The notes beneath the pieces were generated by a model. That model was not told the DNA's origin and did no database searches. It saw only the letters and a program-made list of their open reading frames with translations. From Cytophagia bacterium (GTDB lineage: Bacteria; Bacteroidota; Bacteroidia; Cytophagales; Microscillaceae): a stretch of DNA of 41,304 nt. The stretch is from NCBI GenBank assembly GCA_004294005.1, contig RDZP01000010.1:1-41304 (forward strand). Direction: 5' to 3'. This document shows positions 19,299-28,977 of this stretch, piece after piece (position 1 is the first letter of the stretch; each line of letters starts with the position of its first letter). The position numbers and the translations under genes were made by a program.

Positions 19299-19322
19299 AA
19301 TCCTACAAGTTGTTGTAGGATT
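19299..19322 (-). terminator. Intrinsic terminator for the ABC permease gene
   Basis: aatcctacaa-gttg-ttgtaggatt; T tract on the minus strand. Confidence 0.8.
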
Positions 19323-19363
19323 AAAATGATTATCTAAATAGCTTCATATAAAAAATTGTCAAT

Positions 19364-20611
19364 TTATTCATCTTTCAAAGCAACCACAGGATTGACCATT
19401 GAGGCTTTGCGTGCAGGCACAAGTCCTGCTAATGCACCTGAAACAACCAAAACGATAATAGCAGTAAAAGCGACAACAGGACTGATTTCAGGATTAGCAA
19501 AAAAATCATTTTCACTTCCCGTACTTTTTAGTAATTGATTCAAACCTTCAACCAAACCAACACCAATCAATAAACCAATATACCCCGAAACAAGTGTCAA
19601 AACAATAGATTCTTGAATAATTAAACTTATAATAGAATAAGGTGTAGCACCTAAGGCTTTTCTGATACCTATTTCTTTAGTGCGTTCTTTGACTGTAATG
19701 AGCATAATATTACTCACACCAATCACACCTGCAAAAATAGTCCCAATACTTACTAACCAACTAAACCCTGAAATACCTAAAAAAAGACCTTGTACTTGTC
19801 CTATTTCCTCTTCTACATTAGCACTACCAAATGCTTTTAAATCATTAGGAGCAACTGAATGTCTTGCTGCTAATACTTCTTTTACTCTTTTTTCAATGAC
19901 TGCAGATTTGATATTTGGTTTTGGTAAAAATGCAAACCAGTAAATGGCTGTACCTTGATTAAAAGCAGTTTGTAAGGTTTTGTGTGGTAAATGAATTGTT
20001 TTTGCATCTTCCATAATATCTTCACCGCGTCCAAAAGTACGAAAAACACCTACCACTTGAAAATAAATACCTGCAATTGTAATGTATTGTCCAAGAGGAT
20101 TCTCTTCTTTCTGAAACAATGTTTTTTGTACTTCTTCGCCTATAATGGCTACTTTCCTTCGTTCTGACATATCTTTTTCGTTGATAAAACGTCCAGATAA
20201 TAACATCATTTTTTTTACTTTTCTATAATCAGGCACATCACCAAAAACACTAAAACCTGCACTTTTATTTTTGCGTGTAACATTGGCACCATTCAAAACA
20301 TTTCTTGGAGCAATGACATCAACCTCAGGAATTTGTGTACGGAGTGCTTCTACATCATCATTTTGAAATCTGATAAATCGTCCTGCTTTGAGTCCTTTAT
20401 AAGGCTCACTTGTTTTATTTGACCATAAAAAAACGCTATTGGTTGCAATATCCAGTGTACTCATTACGCCATTTTCAAGCCCTTTGCTTGCTCCAAGCAT
20501 TACAATCAACATAAAAATCCCCCAAAAAACACCAAAAGCCGTCAAAAAGGTACGTAATTTGTGTTTTTTTAACGAAGTGTAAATTTCTTGCCATTTATCT
20601 AAATCAAACAT
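19364..20611 (-). CDS. ABC transporter permease (MacB/FtsX family)
   Basis: TFLTAFGVFWGIFMLIVMLG N-terminal TM, MacB periplasmic core, VKERTKEIGIRKALGATP. Confidence 0.92.
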   Translation of the reverse strand: MFDLDKWQEIYTSLKKHKLRTFLTAFGVFWGIFMLIVMLGASKGLENGVMSTLDIATNSVFLWSNKTSEPYKGLKAGRFIRFQNDDVEALRTQIPEVDVIAPRNVLNGANVTRKNKSAGFSVFGDVPDYRKVKKMMLLSGRFINEKDMSERRKVAIIGEEVQKTLFQKEENPLGQYITIAGIYFQVVGVFRTFGRGEDIMEDAKTIHLPHKTLQTAFNQGTAIYWFAFLPKPNIKSAVIEKRVKEVLAARHSVAPNDLKAFGSANVEEEIGQVQGLFLGISGFSWLVSIGTIFAGVIGVSNIMLITVKERTKEIGIRKALGATPYSIISLIIQESIVLTLVSGYIGLLIGVGLVEGLNQLLKSTGSENDFFANPEISPVVAFTAIIVLVVSGALAGLVPARKASMVNPVVALKDE

Positions 20612-20757
20612 AATTATAAAAAATTTAAGCGGAGTTTCTTCATATTATCAAAAATCTCAAAACTGATAATTTCTTTTCAAAATAGGTAACCAAATAAAAA
20701 CAAAAATTACAATAATAATCCATTACTTTTCTTTTTTAACTTTTTGAGGTTAGAATA

Positions 20758-20819
20758 AAATGCTATCACTGTATATTATTGGTCTGTTTCTTATATAAAA
20801 ATGTGGTATTTATACTACT
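20758..20819. repeat. Degenerate relative of the 15541-15608 palindromic repeat
   Basis: aaatgctatcactgtatattat...aaaaatgtggtatttatactact aligns with aaatgccaccactatacataat...aaaaaggtggcatttatgccacc. Confidence 0.5.
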
Positions 20820-20924
20820 TCTAACACAATTTTTATCAAAAAATTAAAAAAATAAAGCACTTGCAAAAAAAAAATACTAATTTTGCGAATATTTTTTAAT
20901 TCTTATCATTTATTATCCAAAAAA

Positions 20925-23804
20925 ATGCCTCGTAATCATCAAATAAAATCTGTATTAATCATCGGCTCAGGTCCGATTGTCATTGGGCAAGCCTGCGAGT
21001 TTGACTATGCTGGCTCACAAGCCGCAAGGTCTTTGAGAGAGGAAGGAATAGAAGTGGTGCTTATCAATTCAAATCCTGCTACTATTATGACCGATTCGAC
21101 GGTAGCTGATCATATTTATTTGAAGCCGTTAGAAAAAAAATCTATCATTGAAATCTTAGAAAAACATCAAATTCAAGCCGTTTTACCTACTGTGGGAGGT
21201 CAAACGGCTTTAAATTTAGCCATCGATTGTCAAAAAGCAGGTATCTGGGAAAAGTACAATACACAAATTATTGGTGTGGATATTCACGCCGTAGAAATTA
21301 CCGAAGATAGAGAAAAATTTAGGTTGTTGATGCAACAATTAGGCGCAAATGTTTGCAAAGGTCGCACCGCAACTTCTTTTCTCGAAGGTAAAAAAATTGC
21401 CCAAGAAATTGGTTTTCCATTGGTTTTGCGTCCTTCTTATACATTGGCAGGCACAGGTGGCGGATTTGTTGAAAACCCCGAAAAATTTACGAATGCCTTG
21501 CAACACGCCCTGCAATGTTCGCCTATTCATGAAGTTTTGGTCGAGCAAAGCATTATGGGTTGGAAAGAATTTGAATTGGAACTTTTACGAGATGCCAATG
21601 GAAATGTAATTATTATTTGTTCTATTGAAAATTTTGACCCAATGGGTATTCATACAGGCGACTCTGTAACGGTTGCCCCCGCGATGACTTTATCAGACAA
21701 AGTTTATCAAAAAATGCGTGATTTGGCTATCAAATGTATGAATGGTATTGGGCAATTTGCAGGCGGTTGTAATATTCAATTTGCATTACATCCTGAAACT
21801 GACGAAATTATTGTCATCGAAATCAATCCAAGAGTTTCGCGTTCTTCTGCGTTGGCTTCTAAAGCAACAGGTTATCCGATTGCAAAAATTGCAGCAAAAT
21901 TAGCCATTGGTTATCATTTAGATGAACTCAAAAACCAAATTACCAAAACTACTTCTGCTTATTTTGAGCCAAGTATTGATTATGTGATTGTGAAAATTCC
22001 GCGTTGGAACTTTGACAAATTCAAAGGAGCAGACACTTCATTAGGTTTACAAATGAAATCAGTAGGCGAAGCAATGGGCATTGGCAGAACATTCCAAGAA
22101 GCACTACAAAAAGCTTGTCAATCGTTGGAAAATCGCAGAAATGGATTAGGAGCAGATGGAAAAGAACTCACAGACCAAGCCTCTATCTTAAAAAGTTTGG
22201 AGTTTCCGAGTGCAGACCGTATTTTTCATATCAAAGATGCTTTTATGATGGGAATTTCTCCAAAAACCATTCAAAAACTCACTAAAATTGATAAATGGTT
22301 TCTTTCGCAAATTCAAGAATTGGCAGAAACTGACAAAGAAATTCAAAAATATACCATTGATAATATTACTCCTGAATTATTATTGATTGCCAAACAAAAA
22401 GGATATGCAGACCGACAGATTGCCCATCTTTTGCGTTGTTTGGAAAGCAAAGTTTTTGAAAAAAGACAAATCTTGAATATTCATCGTGCTTATAAAATGG
22501 TAGATACTTGTGCGGCTGAATTTGAAGCCAAAACTCCTTATTATTATTCTACTTTTCAAGGTGTAAATATTGGTGAAACGCAAGCAGACCAAATCAAAAA
22601 CTTAAAAAATGAAGCAGTTAAGACAGATAGAAAAAAAGTATTGATTTTGGGTGCAGGACCTAACCGAATTGGACAAGGCATTGAGTTTGATTATTGTTGT
22701 GTGCATGGCGTTTTGGCTGCCAAAGAATGTGGGTATGAAACGATTATGATTAATTGCAATCCCGAAACGGTATCAACTGATTTTGATATTGCAGATAAAT
22801 TATACTTCGAACCTGTTTTTTGGGAACATATTTATGAAATCATCAAAAATGAGCAACCTGAAGGCGTTATCGTACAATTAGGCGGACAAACTGCCCTTAA
22901 ATTGGCTGAAAAATTAGAAAGATATGACATTAAAATCATTGGTACTAATTACAAAGCCTTAGATTTAGCAGAAGATAGAGAGCGTTTTTCGTCTTTGTTG
23001 CGTGATTTAGATATTCCTTATCCTGAATTTGCAGCGGTCAAAAATGCTGAAGATGCGGTAGAAGTATCCAAAAAAATGGATTTTCCGTTGTTGGTGCGTC
23101 CTTCGTATGTGTTGGGCGGGCAAAAAATGAAAATTGTGATTGATGAGGAGGAATTAGAGCAGCACGTGGTAGAAGTTTTGGCTGATTTCCCTGATAATAA
23201 TATTTTGATTGATAGATTTTTGGATAAGGCAATTGAGGCGGAGGCTGATGCTATTTGTGATGGTGAAAATGTGTATATTATTGGCATTATGGAGCATATC
23301 GAACCTGCGGGCATACATTCAGGCGACTCCAATGCAGTTTTGCCTGCGTTTTCGTTGAGTCCTTTGTTGATGGAACAAATTGCAGTACATACTAAAAAAA
23401 TTGCTTTAGCATTAGAAACTGTTGGTTTGATAAACATTCAATTTGCTATCAAAGACAACAAAGTCTATATTATCGAGGCAAATCCACGTGCTTCGCGCAC
23501 AGTTCCTTTTATTTGCAAAGCCTATCAAAAACCTTATATCAACATTGCTACAAAAATTATGTTAGGAGAAAAAAAATTAAAAGATTTTGATTTGGATAAA
23601 TCTGCTACTTCTTATTTTGTGCCTGTGGGGCGTGGTTATGCGATTAAAGTACCTGTATTTTCTTTTAATAAATTTCCAAATGTCAATAAAGAACTCGGAC
23701 CTGAAATGAAATCTACGGGCGAAGCGATTTATTTTATAGAAAGCCTACAAGATGACTTTTTTCAGAAAATATATGGAGAAAGAAATTTGTATTTGAGTAG
23801 GTAG
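20925..23804 (+). CDS. carB: Carbamoyl-phosphate synthase large subunit (short form, lacks C-terminal MGS-like domain)
   Basis: VLIIGSGPIVIGQACEFDYAGSQA, KVLILGAGPNRIGQGIEFDYCCVH, both ATP-grasp halves. Track start 20883 is a TTG inside a promoter-like TTTGCG; ATG at 20925 preferred. Confidence 0.95.
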   Translation: MPRNHQIKSVLIIGSGPIVIGQACEFDYAGSQAARSLREEGIEVVLINSNPATIMTDSTVADHIYLKPLEKKSIIEILEKHQIQAVLPTVGGQTALNLAIDCQKAGIWEKYNTQIIGVDIHAVEITEDREKFRLLMQQLGANVCKGRTATSFLEGKKIAQEIGFPLVLRPSYTLAGTGGGFVENPEKFTNALQHALQCSPIHEVLVEQSIMGWKEFELELLRDANGNVIIICSIENFDPMGIHTGDSVTVAPAMTLSDKVYQKMRDLAIKCMNGIGQFAGGCNIQFALHPETDEIIVIEINPRVSRSSALASKATGYPIAKIAAKLAIGYHLDELKNQITKTTSAYFEPSIDYVIVKIPRWNFDKFKGADTSLGLQMKSVGEAMGIGRTFQEALQKACQSLENRRNGLGADGKELTDQASILKSLEFPSADRIFHIKDAFMMGISPKTIQKLTKIDKWFLSQIQELAETDKEIQKYTIDNITPELLLIAKQKGYADRQIAHLLRCLESKVFEKRQILNIHRAYKMVDTCAAEFEAKTPYYYSTFQGVNIGETQADQIKNLKNEAVKTDRKKVLILGAGPNRIGQGIEFDYCCVHGVLAAKECGYETIMINCNPETVSTDFDIADKLYFEPVFWEHIYEIIKNEQPEGVIVQLGGQTALKLAEKLERYDIKIIGTNYKALDLAEDRERFSSLLRDLDIPYPEFAAVKNAEDAVEVSKKMDFPLLVRPSYVLGGQKMKIVIDEEELEQHVVEVLADFPDNNILIDRFLDKAIEAEADAICDGENVYIIGIMEHIEPAGIHSGDSNAVLPAFSLSPLLMEQIAVHTKKIALALETVGLINIQFAIKDNKVYIIEANPRASRTVPFICKAYQKPYINIATKIMLGEKKLKDFDLDKSATSYFVPVGRGYAIKVPVFSFNKFPNVNKELGPEMKSTGEAIYFIESLQDDFFQKIYGERNLYLSR
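23783..23803 (+). repeat. Left copy of direct repeat R1 (carB 3' end), AAATTTGTATTTGAGTAGGTA
   Basis: 21-bp identity with 28820-28840; weaker similarity extends over about 60 bp. Confidence 0.85.
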
Positions 23805-23823
23805 GAATTTTATTTTTTTGAAA

Positions 23824-23864
23824 AAAAATGCTATAATTGTGTAAAATTATAGCATTTTTTTCTT
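23824..23864 (+). terminator. Intrinsic terminator after carB
   Basis: aaaaaatgctataatt-gtgtaa-aattatagcattttttt hairpin. Confidence 0.85.
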
Positions 23865-23908
23865 AATTTTGCGGTAATTATAAAAACTATTTCCTATATC
23901 CCAAAAAT

Positions 23909-26653
23909 ATGCAAAGTTGGACAAACTTAATAGAAAACAAATTAGAAAAGCAAAATAATAAAATTGCAAAAATTAGCCTCGAAAAAGAAACTATCGCTTA
24001 TTTTGAAAAAATAAAACAAAATAGAGTGCTAAAATCACTCACAGGCAACGAGGAAATTGTGAGGGCTTTTTTGATAGATAGGCTTGTAAATGATTTAGAA
24101 TATAAACCCGAAAATTTGGAAATTGAAAAAGAATATGCCATAAAAGGCGGACATGGAAAACTTAATCCAAGAATTGATACATTGGTAAAAGACGAACAAG
24201 GAAACCCTTTTTTTTTCATAGAAATAAAAGCACCCGAAAAATACGAAAAAGATAAAAGCGAAATAGAAGGACAACTTTTTGCCTTAGCGCAAGCAGAAGA
24301 AAAAGACCATAAAACCAAAGTAAAATATTTGGTGTACTATACCTGTGAGTTGGTTGAAAATGAAATCGTAGATAAAGCAATTATTATTGATTTTCAAAAA
24401 TATAAAACTTATACAGATTGGGAAAATGAAGGCTTTATCTCGATTGGCACAACTTTAACCGCTGGATACGGAGAACCTAAAAAACAAGCCCTTACAAAAG
24501 GAAATGTAGCACACGATTTGAGAAAAAAAATAAACAGAGATGAAATTGAAAGTTTGGGCAGAAATTTACATAATGTACTTTGGGGTGGCGGTGGCACAAA
24601 TGACAGCGAAATATTTTATTCTTTGGTTAATATCATTTTGGCTAAAATACAAGATGAATATGAAAAAGAAAACGGACAAGAATACGATTTTCAAATATAC
24701 CAATATGGTAACAACATAGAAAGCCAAGAAAAAATATATAATCGTGTAAATGCACTATACAAAAAGGCTTTGAAAGAGCAACTAAATGTATCAGAACAGC
24801 AAAAAATTGACGAGGATAGCGTTATTAACCGCAATAAATTTCCACTTAATAAACTTACTTATACCGTTCAAGCATTAGAAAATCTTTCTTTTTTGGAAGG
24901 TAGAAGTTCATTAGATGGTACAGATATTTTGGGGGATTTTTTTGAAAGTATCACTCGTGATGGCTTCAAACAAAACAAAGGTCAATTTTTTACGCCTACG
25001 CCTATTGTTGATTTCCTATTGTATGCCTTGCAATTAGACAATTTAGCCATTGAAAGGCTAAATACAGATAGAGAACTGCCTTTTATCATAGACCCATCAG
25101 CAGGAAGTGGGACGTATATCGTGCAAGCCATGAAACTCATTACTAAAGAACTCAAATACAAACAAGCGCACAAAATAAAATCAAGTAGACAAATAAAAGA
25201 TACTTTTGAAAATTTGTTTTTGCCTGATTATAAAGAAAATAAATGGGCAAAAGAATATTTGTATGCCTCTGAAATCAATTTTGATTTGGGTACTGCCTCC
25301 AAAGTAAATATGATATTGCATGGCGATGGCTCTACTAATATTTTTGTGAAAGATGGTTTGTTGCCTTTTCGCAATTATGTAAAAGATAATGCGATGAGTG
25401 CTTTAGAAGTAAATTCTCCAGATAGTTTGTATGACAACAAAGAAATAAACGGAAAATTTGATGTGGTGGTAAGTAATCCGCCTTTTAGCGTAGATTTAGA
25501 TACACAAACACAAAGAGAAGTAAAAAATACCTTTGTGTTTGGCGACAAAAAAAATTCTGAAAACCTTTTTATAGAACGTTATTATCAACTCCTCAAAGAA
25601 GGCGGAAGATTGGGCGTTGTATTGCCTGAAAGCGTTTTTGATACCACCGAAAATAAATATATTCGTATGTTTATTTTCAAATATTTTGATGTAAAAGCAG
25701 TAGTAAGCCTGCCACAAATTACCTTTGAGCCTTTTACAAGCACCAAAACAAGCCTACTTTTTGCCCAAAAGAAAACCAAAAAACAAGTAGAACAATGGAA
25801 TATAATTTGGGATAAATACGGGAATGAATGGAGTTTGCTCAAAACACGCATAACCGATTATATCAAATATTTTGTAAATAACGAAAAACTGAACAAAAAA
25901 TGGGCGAAAGATGTTGTAACTGATATCGAACAAAATAACATTGATAATATTTTGCAAAACATTTATCGTTTTTTGAAAGATTATCTCACGCAGGAATACA
26001 AAACGCTTACCATAACCGAAATCTTAACCAAATACGCTGACGAAATAGAAAATATTAGCAAATACGACAAAGATACACACGTTTTTGGGTTTTATAATGC
26101 TTGGTGGGTTTTTGGGGAAGTTACCAAAGAATTGGACTTGGATATATTTATGGCTGAGGCTGAAAATGTAGGGTACAAAAAAACCAAACGTGGCGAAAAT
26201 CCTATGCCAAACGACCTTTACGACTTGGAACACGCACCTACCAAACTCAATACAAATGAGATTTTGGAAGAATATAAAACCAATATTCATAAGCAAAAAG
26301 AACAACAAACCATTGACCTCGCAGAACTTGCCACAGCACAAGCAAAATATGCAGAAAAGGAAAATGAAACCCTCAAACAAAAAATTGAAAAACTCAAAAA
26401 AATCATTGAAAGTAAAAGTAAGAAAATCGAAAAATTGGAAAACGACCACAAAATAGTTGTTCATATTTTTGAAACCTATTACCAAAATAACCTGCTCAAA
26501 AATGAATATGCAGAACGCACCGAAAACGAACTACTACAACATTTCAAAAAAAATGGCTTGCTCGAACACCGCAAAAGCAAGGATATTGTACTCCGAAAAA
26601 ATAATCTTCTCACAATTTTAGACTACATTAGAAACGAAGTATCATGGCAGTAA
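23909..26653 (+). CDS. Fused restriction nuclease (HSDR_N-like) / N6-adenine DNA methyltransferase (HsdM-like)
   Basis: N-terminal RIDTLVKDEQGNPFFFIEIKAPEKY...QLFALAQAEE (PD-D/ExK-type) then DPSAGSGTYIVQAM and VVSNPPFSVD (MTase); coiled-coil C-terminus. Confidence 0.88.
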   Translation: MQSWTNLIENKLEKQNNKIAKISLEKETIAYFEKIKQNRVLKSLTGNEEIVRAFLIDRLVNDLEYKPENLEIEKEYAIKGGHGKLNPRIDTLVKDEQGNPFFFIEIKAPEKYEKDKSEIEGQLFALAQAEEKDHKTKVKYLVYYTCELVENEIVDKAIIIDFQKYKTYTDWENEGFISIGTTLTAGYGEPKKQALTKGNVAHDLRKKINRDEIESLGRNLHNVLWGGGGTNDSEIFYSLVNIILAKIQDEYEKENGQEYDFQIYQYGNNIESQEKIYNRVNALYKKALKEQLNVSEQQKIDEDSVINRNKFPLNKLTYTVQALENLSFLEGRSSLDGTDILGDFFESITRDGFKQNKGQFFTPTPIVDFLLYALQLDNLAIERLNTDRELPFIIDPSAGSGTYIVQAMKLITKELKYKQAHKIKSSRQIKDTFENLFLPDYKENKWAKEYLYASEINFDLGTASKVNMILHGDGSTNIFVKDGLLPFRNYVKDNAMSALEVNSPDSLYDNKEINGKFDVVVSNPPFSVDLDTQTQREVKNTFVFGDKKNSENLFIERYYQLLKEGGRLGVVLPESVFDTTENKYIRMFIFKYFDVKAVVSLPQITFEPFTSTKTSLLFAQKKTKKQVEQWNIIWDKYGNEWSLLKTRITDYIKYFVNNEKLNKKWAKDVVTDIEQNNIDNILQNIYRFLKDYLTQEYKTLTITEILTKYADEIENISKYDKDTHVFGFYNAWWVFGEVTKELDLDIFMAEAENVGYKKTKRGENPMPNDLYDLEHAPTKLNTNEILEEYKTNIHKQKEQQTIDLAELATAQAKYAEKENETLKQKIEKLKKIIESKSKKIEKLENDHKIVVHIFETYYQNNLLKNEYAERTENELLQHFKKNGLLEHRKSKDIVLRKNNLLTILDYIRNEVSWQ

Positions 26654-28064
26654 AATGGTTTAAGGTGAAATTATCAGATTTGAATTCTGAATATAGCCTA
26701 AGAAATGATTTTAAATATATAAACTCTTTTATAAAAGGGAATAATAGTTTTTATTCTTATAAAGAAGTTTTTGATATTATTTCATATACACCTATCAATT
26801 TAAACGAGTTAGAAGAATTTTTGTATGCAGAAATTGGAGATGTATCAAAAAACGGTGAAGTAATACCTACAAAATTATCTTTTTTGGATAGGAATGAAGA
26901 AAATGAAAATTTATTCAAAAAAATTGAAAAGGTGATATCATAAAACCATTGAAAGGAGATATTTTAATTTCTAAGATAAGACCTTATTTAAATAAAATAG
27001 TTTTTATTGATAAAGAAAATGAAAACGTATTTTTTACAAAAGCATTTATTCATATCAGACCAAAGGTAAATGCAGAAATTTTATATTTTGCATTGAGAAC
27101 ATTATTTTTTAATCAATTAAATGCTGTTTCTCGACAAGGGAAAGGATATCCAACTTTGAAAGAAGATGATATAAAATCCATTCGTTTTTCTAAATATATT
27201 ATTGATAGTTTGGAAAAACATAATGATACTATATTGATGAAAATAAATCAACTAAAAACTGAAATTGAGCGATTAAAAAACTCAAAATTAAAGCCTTTGG
27301 ATATTATTAATCAGGTTTTTGGGGAGGAATTTGGGTTTGATTGGCAAGAATTTGAGAAATTGAAACAGCAAAAAATATTCTTTTCAAGTTTATCTGAATT
27401 TGCCAATAACATTGATTGTAGAATGGGTTTAAGATTTCATAATAAAGCAGGAAAATATTTATATAGTTTTTTGTGTTCTAAAACAAAAAGAAATATAAAA
27501 GACTTTATTGATGAACCTATTGTTTTGGGGCAAAGTGTTTCCCCAAACGATTATGATGATGAAGGAGAATATTTTTATATTGCTATGTCAAATATTAAAA
27601 CGTATGCTTTTGAGGAGGAAGATTGTAAAAAAGTTTCAGAAGAATATGCTTTAAATAACATAAAGAAAATAGTTAAAAAGGGTAATATTTTGTTAGCACG
27701 TTCTGGCGAGGGTACTATTGGAAAAGTTGCATTAATTGAAGATGAAGAAATAAACGCTATTTTTGCTGACTTTACGCAACGAATAAGATTGATAAATTAT
27801 AATGTGCTACTTGCTTATTATTATTTTCGGAGTGATTTCTTTCAATATTTAGTTTATATGCACAAAAAAGGTTTAGGAAATAATACTAATATTTTTCCAA
27901 GCCAAATTCAACATTTTCCTATTCCAGATTGGGAAGAAACCAAACAAAACGAAATCGTATTACGCATAAAAACGCAAATAGATGCCCAAAACTTGGTGGA
28001 TTTGGCAATAGAAGCCAAGCAACAAGAAATAAATGAGATAATAGAAAATGCTATAAAAGAATAG
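26644..28064 (+). pseudogene. HsdS-type specificity subunit interrupted by a frameshift (fragments 26644-26943 and 26949-28064)
   Basis: Second fragment carries GDILISKIRPYLNK and coil/TRD2; a 1-nt insertion in the AAAA run before GGTGAT near 26937-26940 would restore ...KKIEKGDIIKPLKGDILISKIRPYL. Confidence 0.8.
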
Positions 28065-28082
28065 TATCCAAAATTTAGGAGA

Positions 28083-28102
28083 AAATCAATCTATTTTTAT
28101 CG
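28083..28102 (+). repeat. Direct repeat R2, AAAATCAATCTATTTTTATC
   Basis: 19/20 identical to 28862-28881. Confidence 0.65.
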
Positions 28103-28218
28103 TTTTAATATAATTCTCAAAAATTCAATTTCTAATCAATATAATTTTTTTTGATAATAAAAATACCATTCACTAATTTTGTCCGTTAAAAAATCAATAT
28201 ATAATTATATTTAAAATT

Positions 28219-28407
28219 ATGACAACATTCAATAAAGAACAACTTATCGCAAAAATAAATACTTTGCCTAATGAAAAATTAGCACAAGTGGCGGAACTCG
28301 TTGCAAAACTTACCAAAGAAAAAGAAGATGAAAAACAAGATGAATTTAGTTTGTTAATCGAAACAACCAATAAAAAATATGAAAAAGTGTGGGAGGCGTT
28401 GGCATAA
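28219..28407 (+). CDS. Putative antitoxin of Doc-type TA module (62 aa)
   Basis: Small charged protein ending KYEKVWEALA; TAATG overlap with the Doc start. Confidence 0.65.
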   Translation: MTTFNKEQLIAKINTLPNEKLAQVAELVAKLTKEKEDEKQDEFSLLIETTNKKYEKVWEALA

Positions 28408-28793
28408 TGAAATATCTTACAAAAGAGCAAATCATAGCCATTAATCATAATCAAGTGAAAGTATTTGGTGGTAATTTTATCCCACCTGATAATTTTTTGC
28501 ACGAAGAAAATTTGGATTATCTCATCGAAGCTGTTACCGCTGAAATGTTTGGCGAGTCGATTTATCCTGAAATTTATCAAAAAGCAGGCGTTTATATGTT
28601 TAATATCATTTGTAACCATATTTTTCAAGATGGGAACAAAAGGACAGGATTACAAACATCTATTATTTTTTTACTTCTCAATAAAGTAGAAATAAAAGCA
28701 GACGAAGATTTGCTCATCAATTTCACTATTTCTGTCGCATCAGGTGAACAAACTTTGGAACAGGTGCAAGAATGGTTTAAAAATCATATATGA
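28407..28793 (+). CDS. Fic/Doc family toxin (death-on-curing)
   Basis: HIFQDGNKRTG matches the HxFxDGNKRTG Fic/Doc motif; ATG at 28407 preferred over the track's GTG at 28389. Confidence 0.87.
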   Translation: MKYLTKEQIIAINHNQVKVFGGNFIPPDNFLHEENLDYLIEAVTAEMFGESIYPEIYQKAGVYMFNIICNHIFQDGNKRTGLQTSIIFLLLNKVEIKADEDLLINFTISVASGEQTLEQVQEWFKNHI

Positions 28794-28819
28794 TGTTTTT
28801 CTCAAAATATAGGAAGAAA

Positions 28820-28840
28820 AAATTTGTATTTGAGTAGGTA
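28820..28840 (+). repeat. Right copy of direct repeat (R3), AAATTTGTATTTGAGTAGGTA
   Basis: Exact 21-bp match to the last codons and stop region of carB at 23783-23803. Confidence 0.85.
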
Positions 28841-28944
28841 AAAAATTTTATTTTCCTAAAAAAAATCAGTCTATTTTTATCTTTTTTTTATGCACGTATT
28901 TCTCTATCTTTGCACTTTGATTATAAATTGAATAGCAACGAATA

Positions 28945-28977
28945 TGTTAAACCTTAAATTAGCCACCGACCGTTACA
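28945..28977 (+). pseudogene. miaE: Displaced first 11 codons of miaE (MLNLKLATDRY)
   Basis: In frame with PRWVDIAEKNIEEI at 30326 once the TnpB element is removed. Confidence 0.8.

Noticed and set aside
20883-20925. TTG start of carB as given in the ORF track
   Set aside because: It sits in a TAATTTTGCG promoter-like element; the extra 14 residues precede the conserved N-terminus and an ATG is available at 20925.
21339-23437. Antisense and alternate-frame ORFs within carB
   Set aside because: Overlap a full-length, highly conserved carB; no independent motifs.
20925-23804. CarB truncated by the downstream insertion
   Set aside because: It lacks the MGS-like domain but ends cleanly after GPEMKSTGEAIYFI...YLSR; to my knowledge short CarB forms are usual in Bacteroidota, so truncation is not implied.
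26024-26485. 153-aa minus-strand ORF within the fused MTase gene
   Set aside because: Phe/Cys-rich antisense reading of a Lys/Glu-rich coiled coil; no motif support.
26917-26943. Programmed -1 ribosomal frameshifting in hsdS
   Set aside because: The A7 run gives an immediate stop if slipped -1, and GAAAAG is a weak slippery site with no evident stimulatory structure; indel, phase variation or error is simpler.
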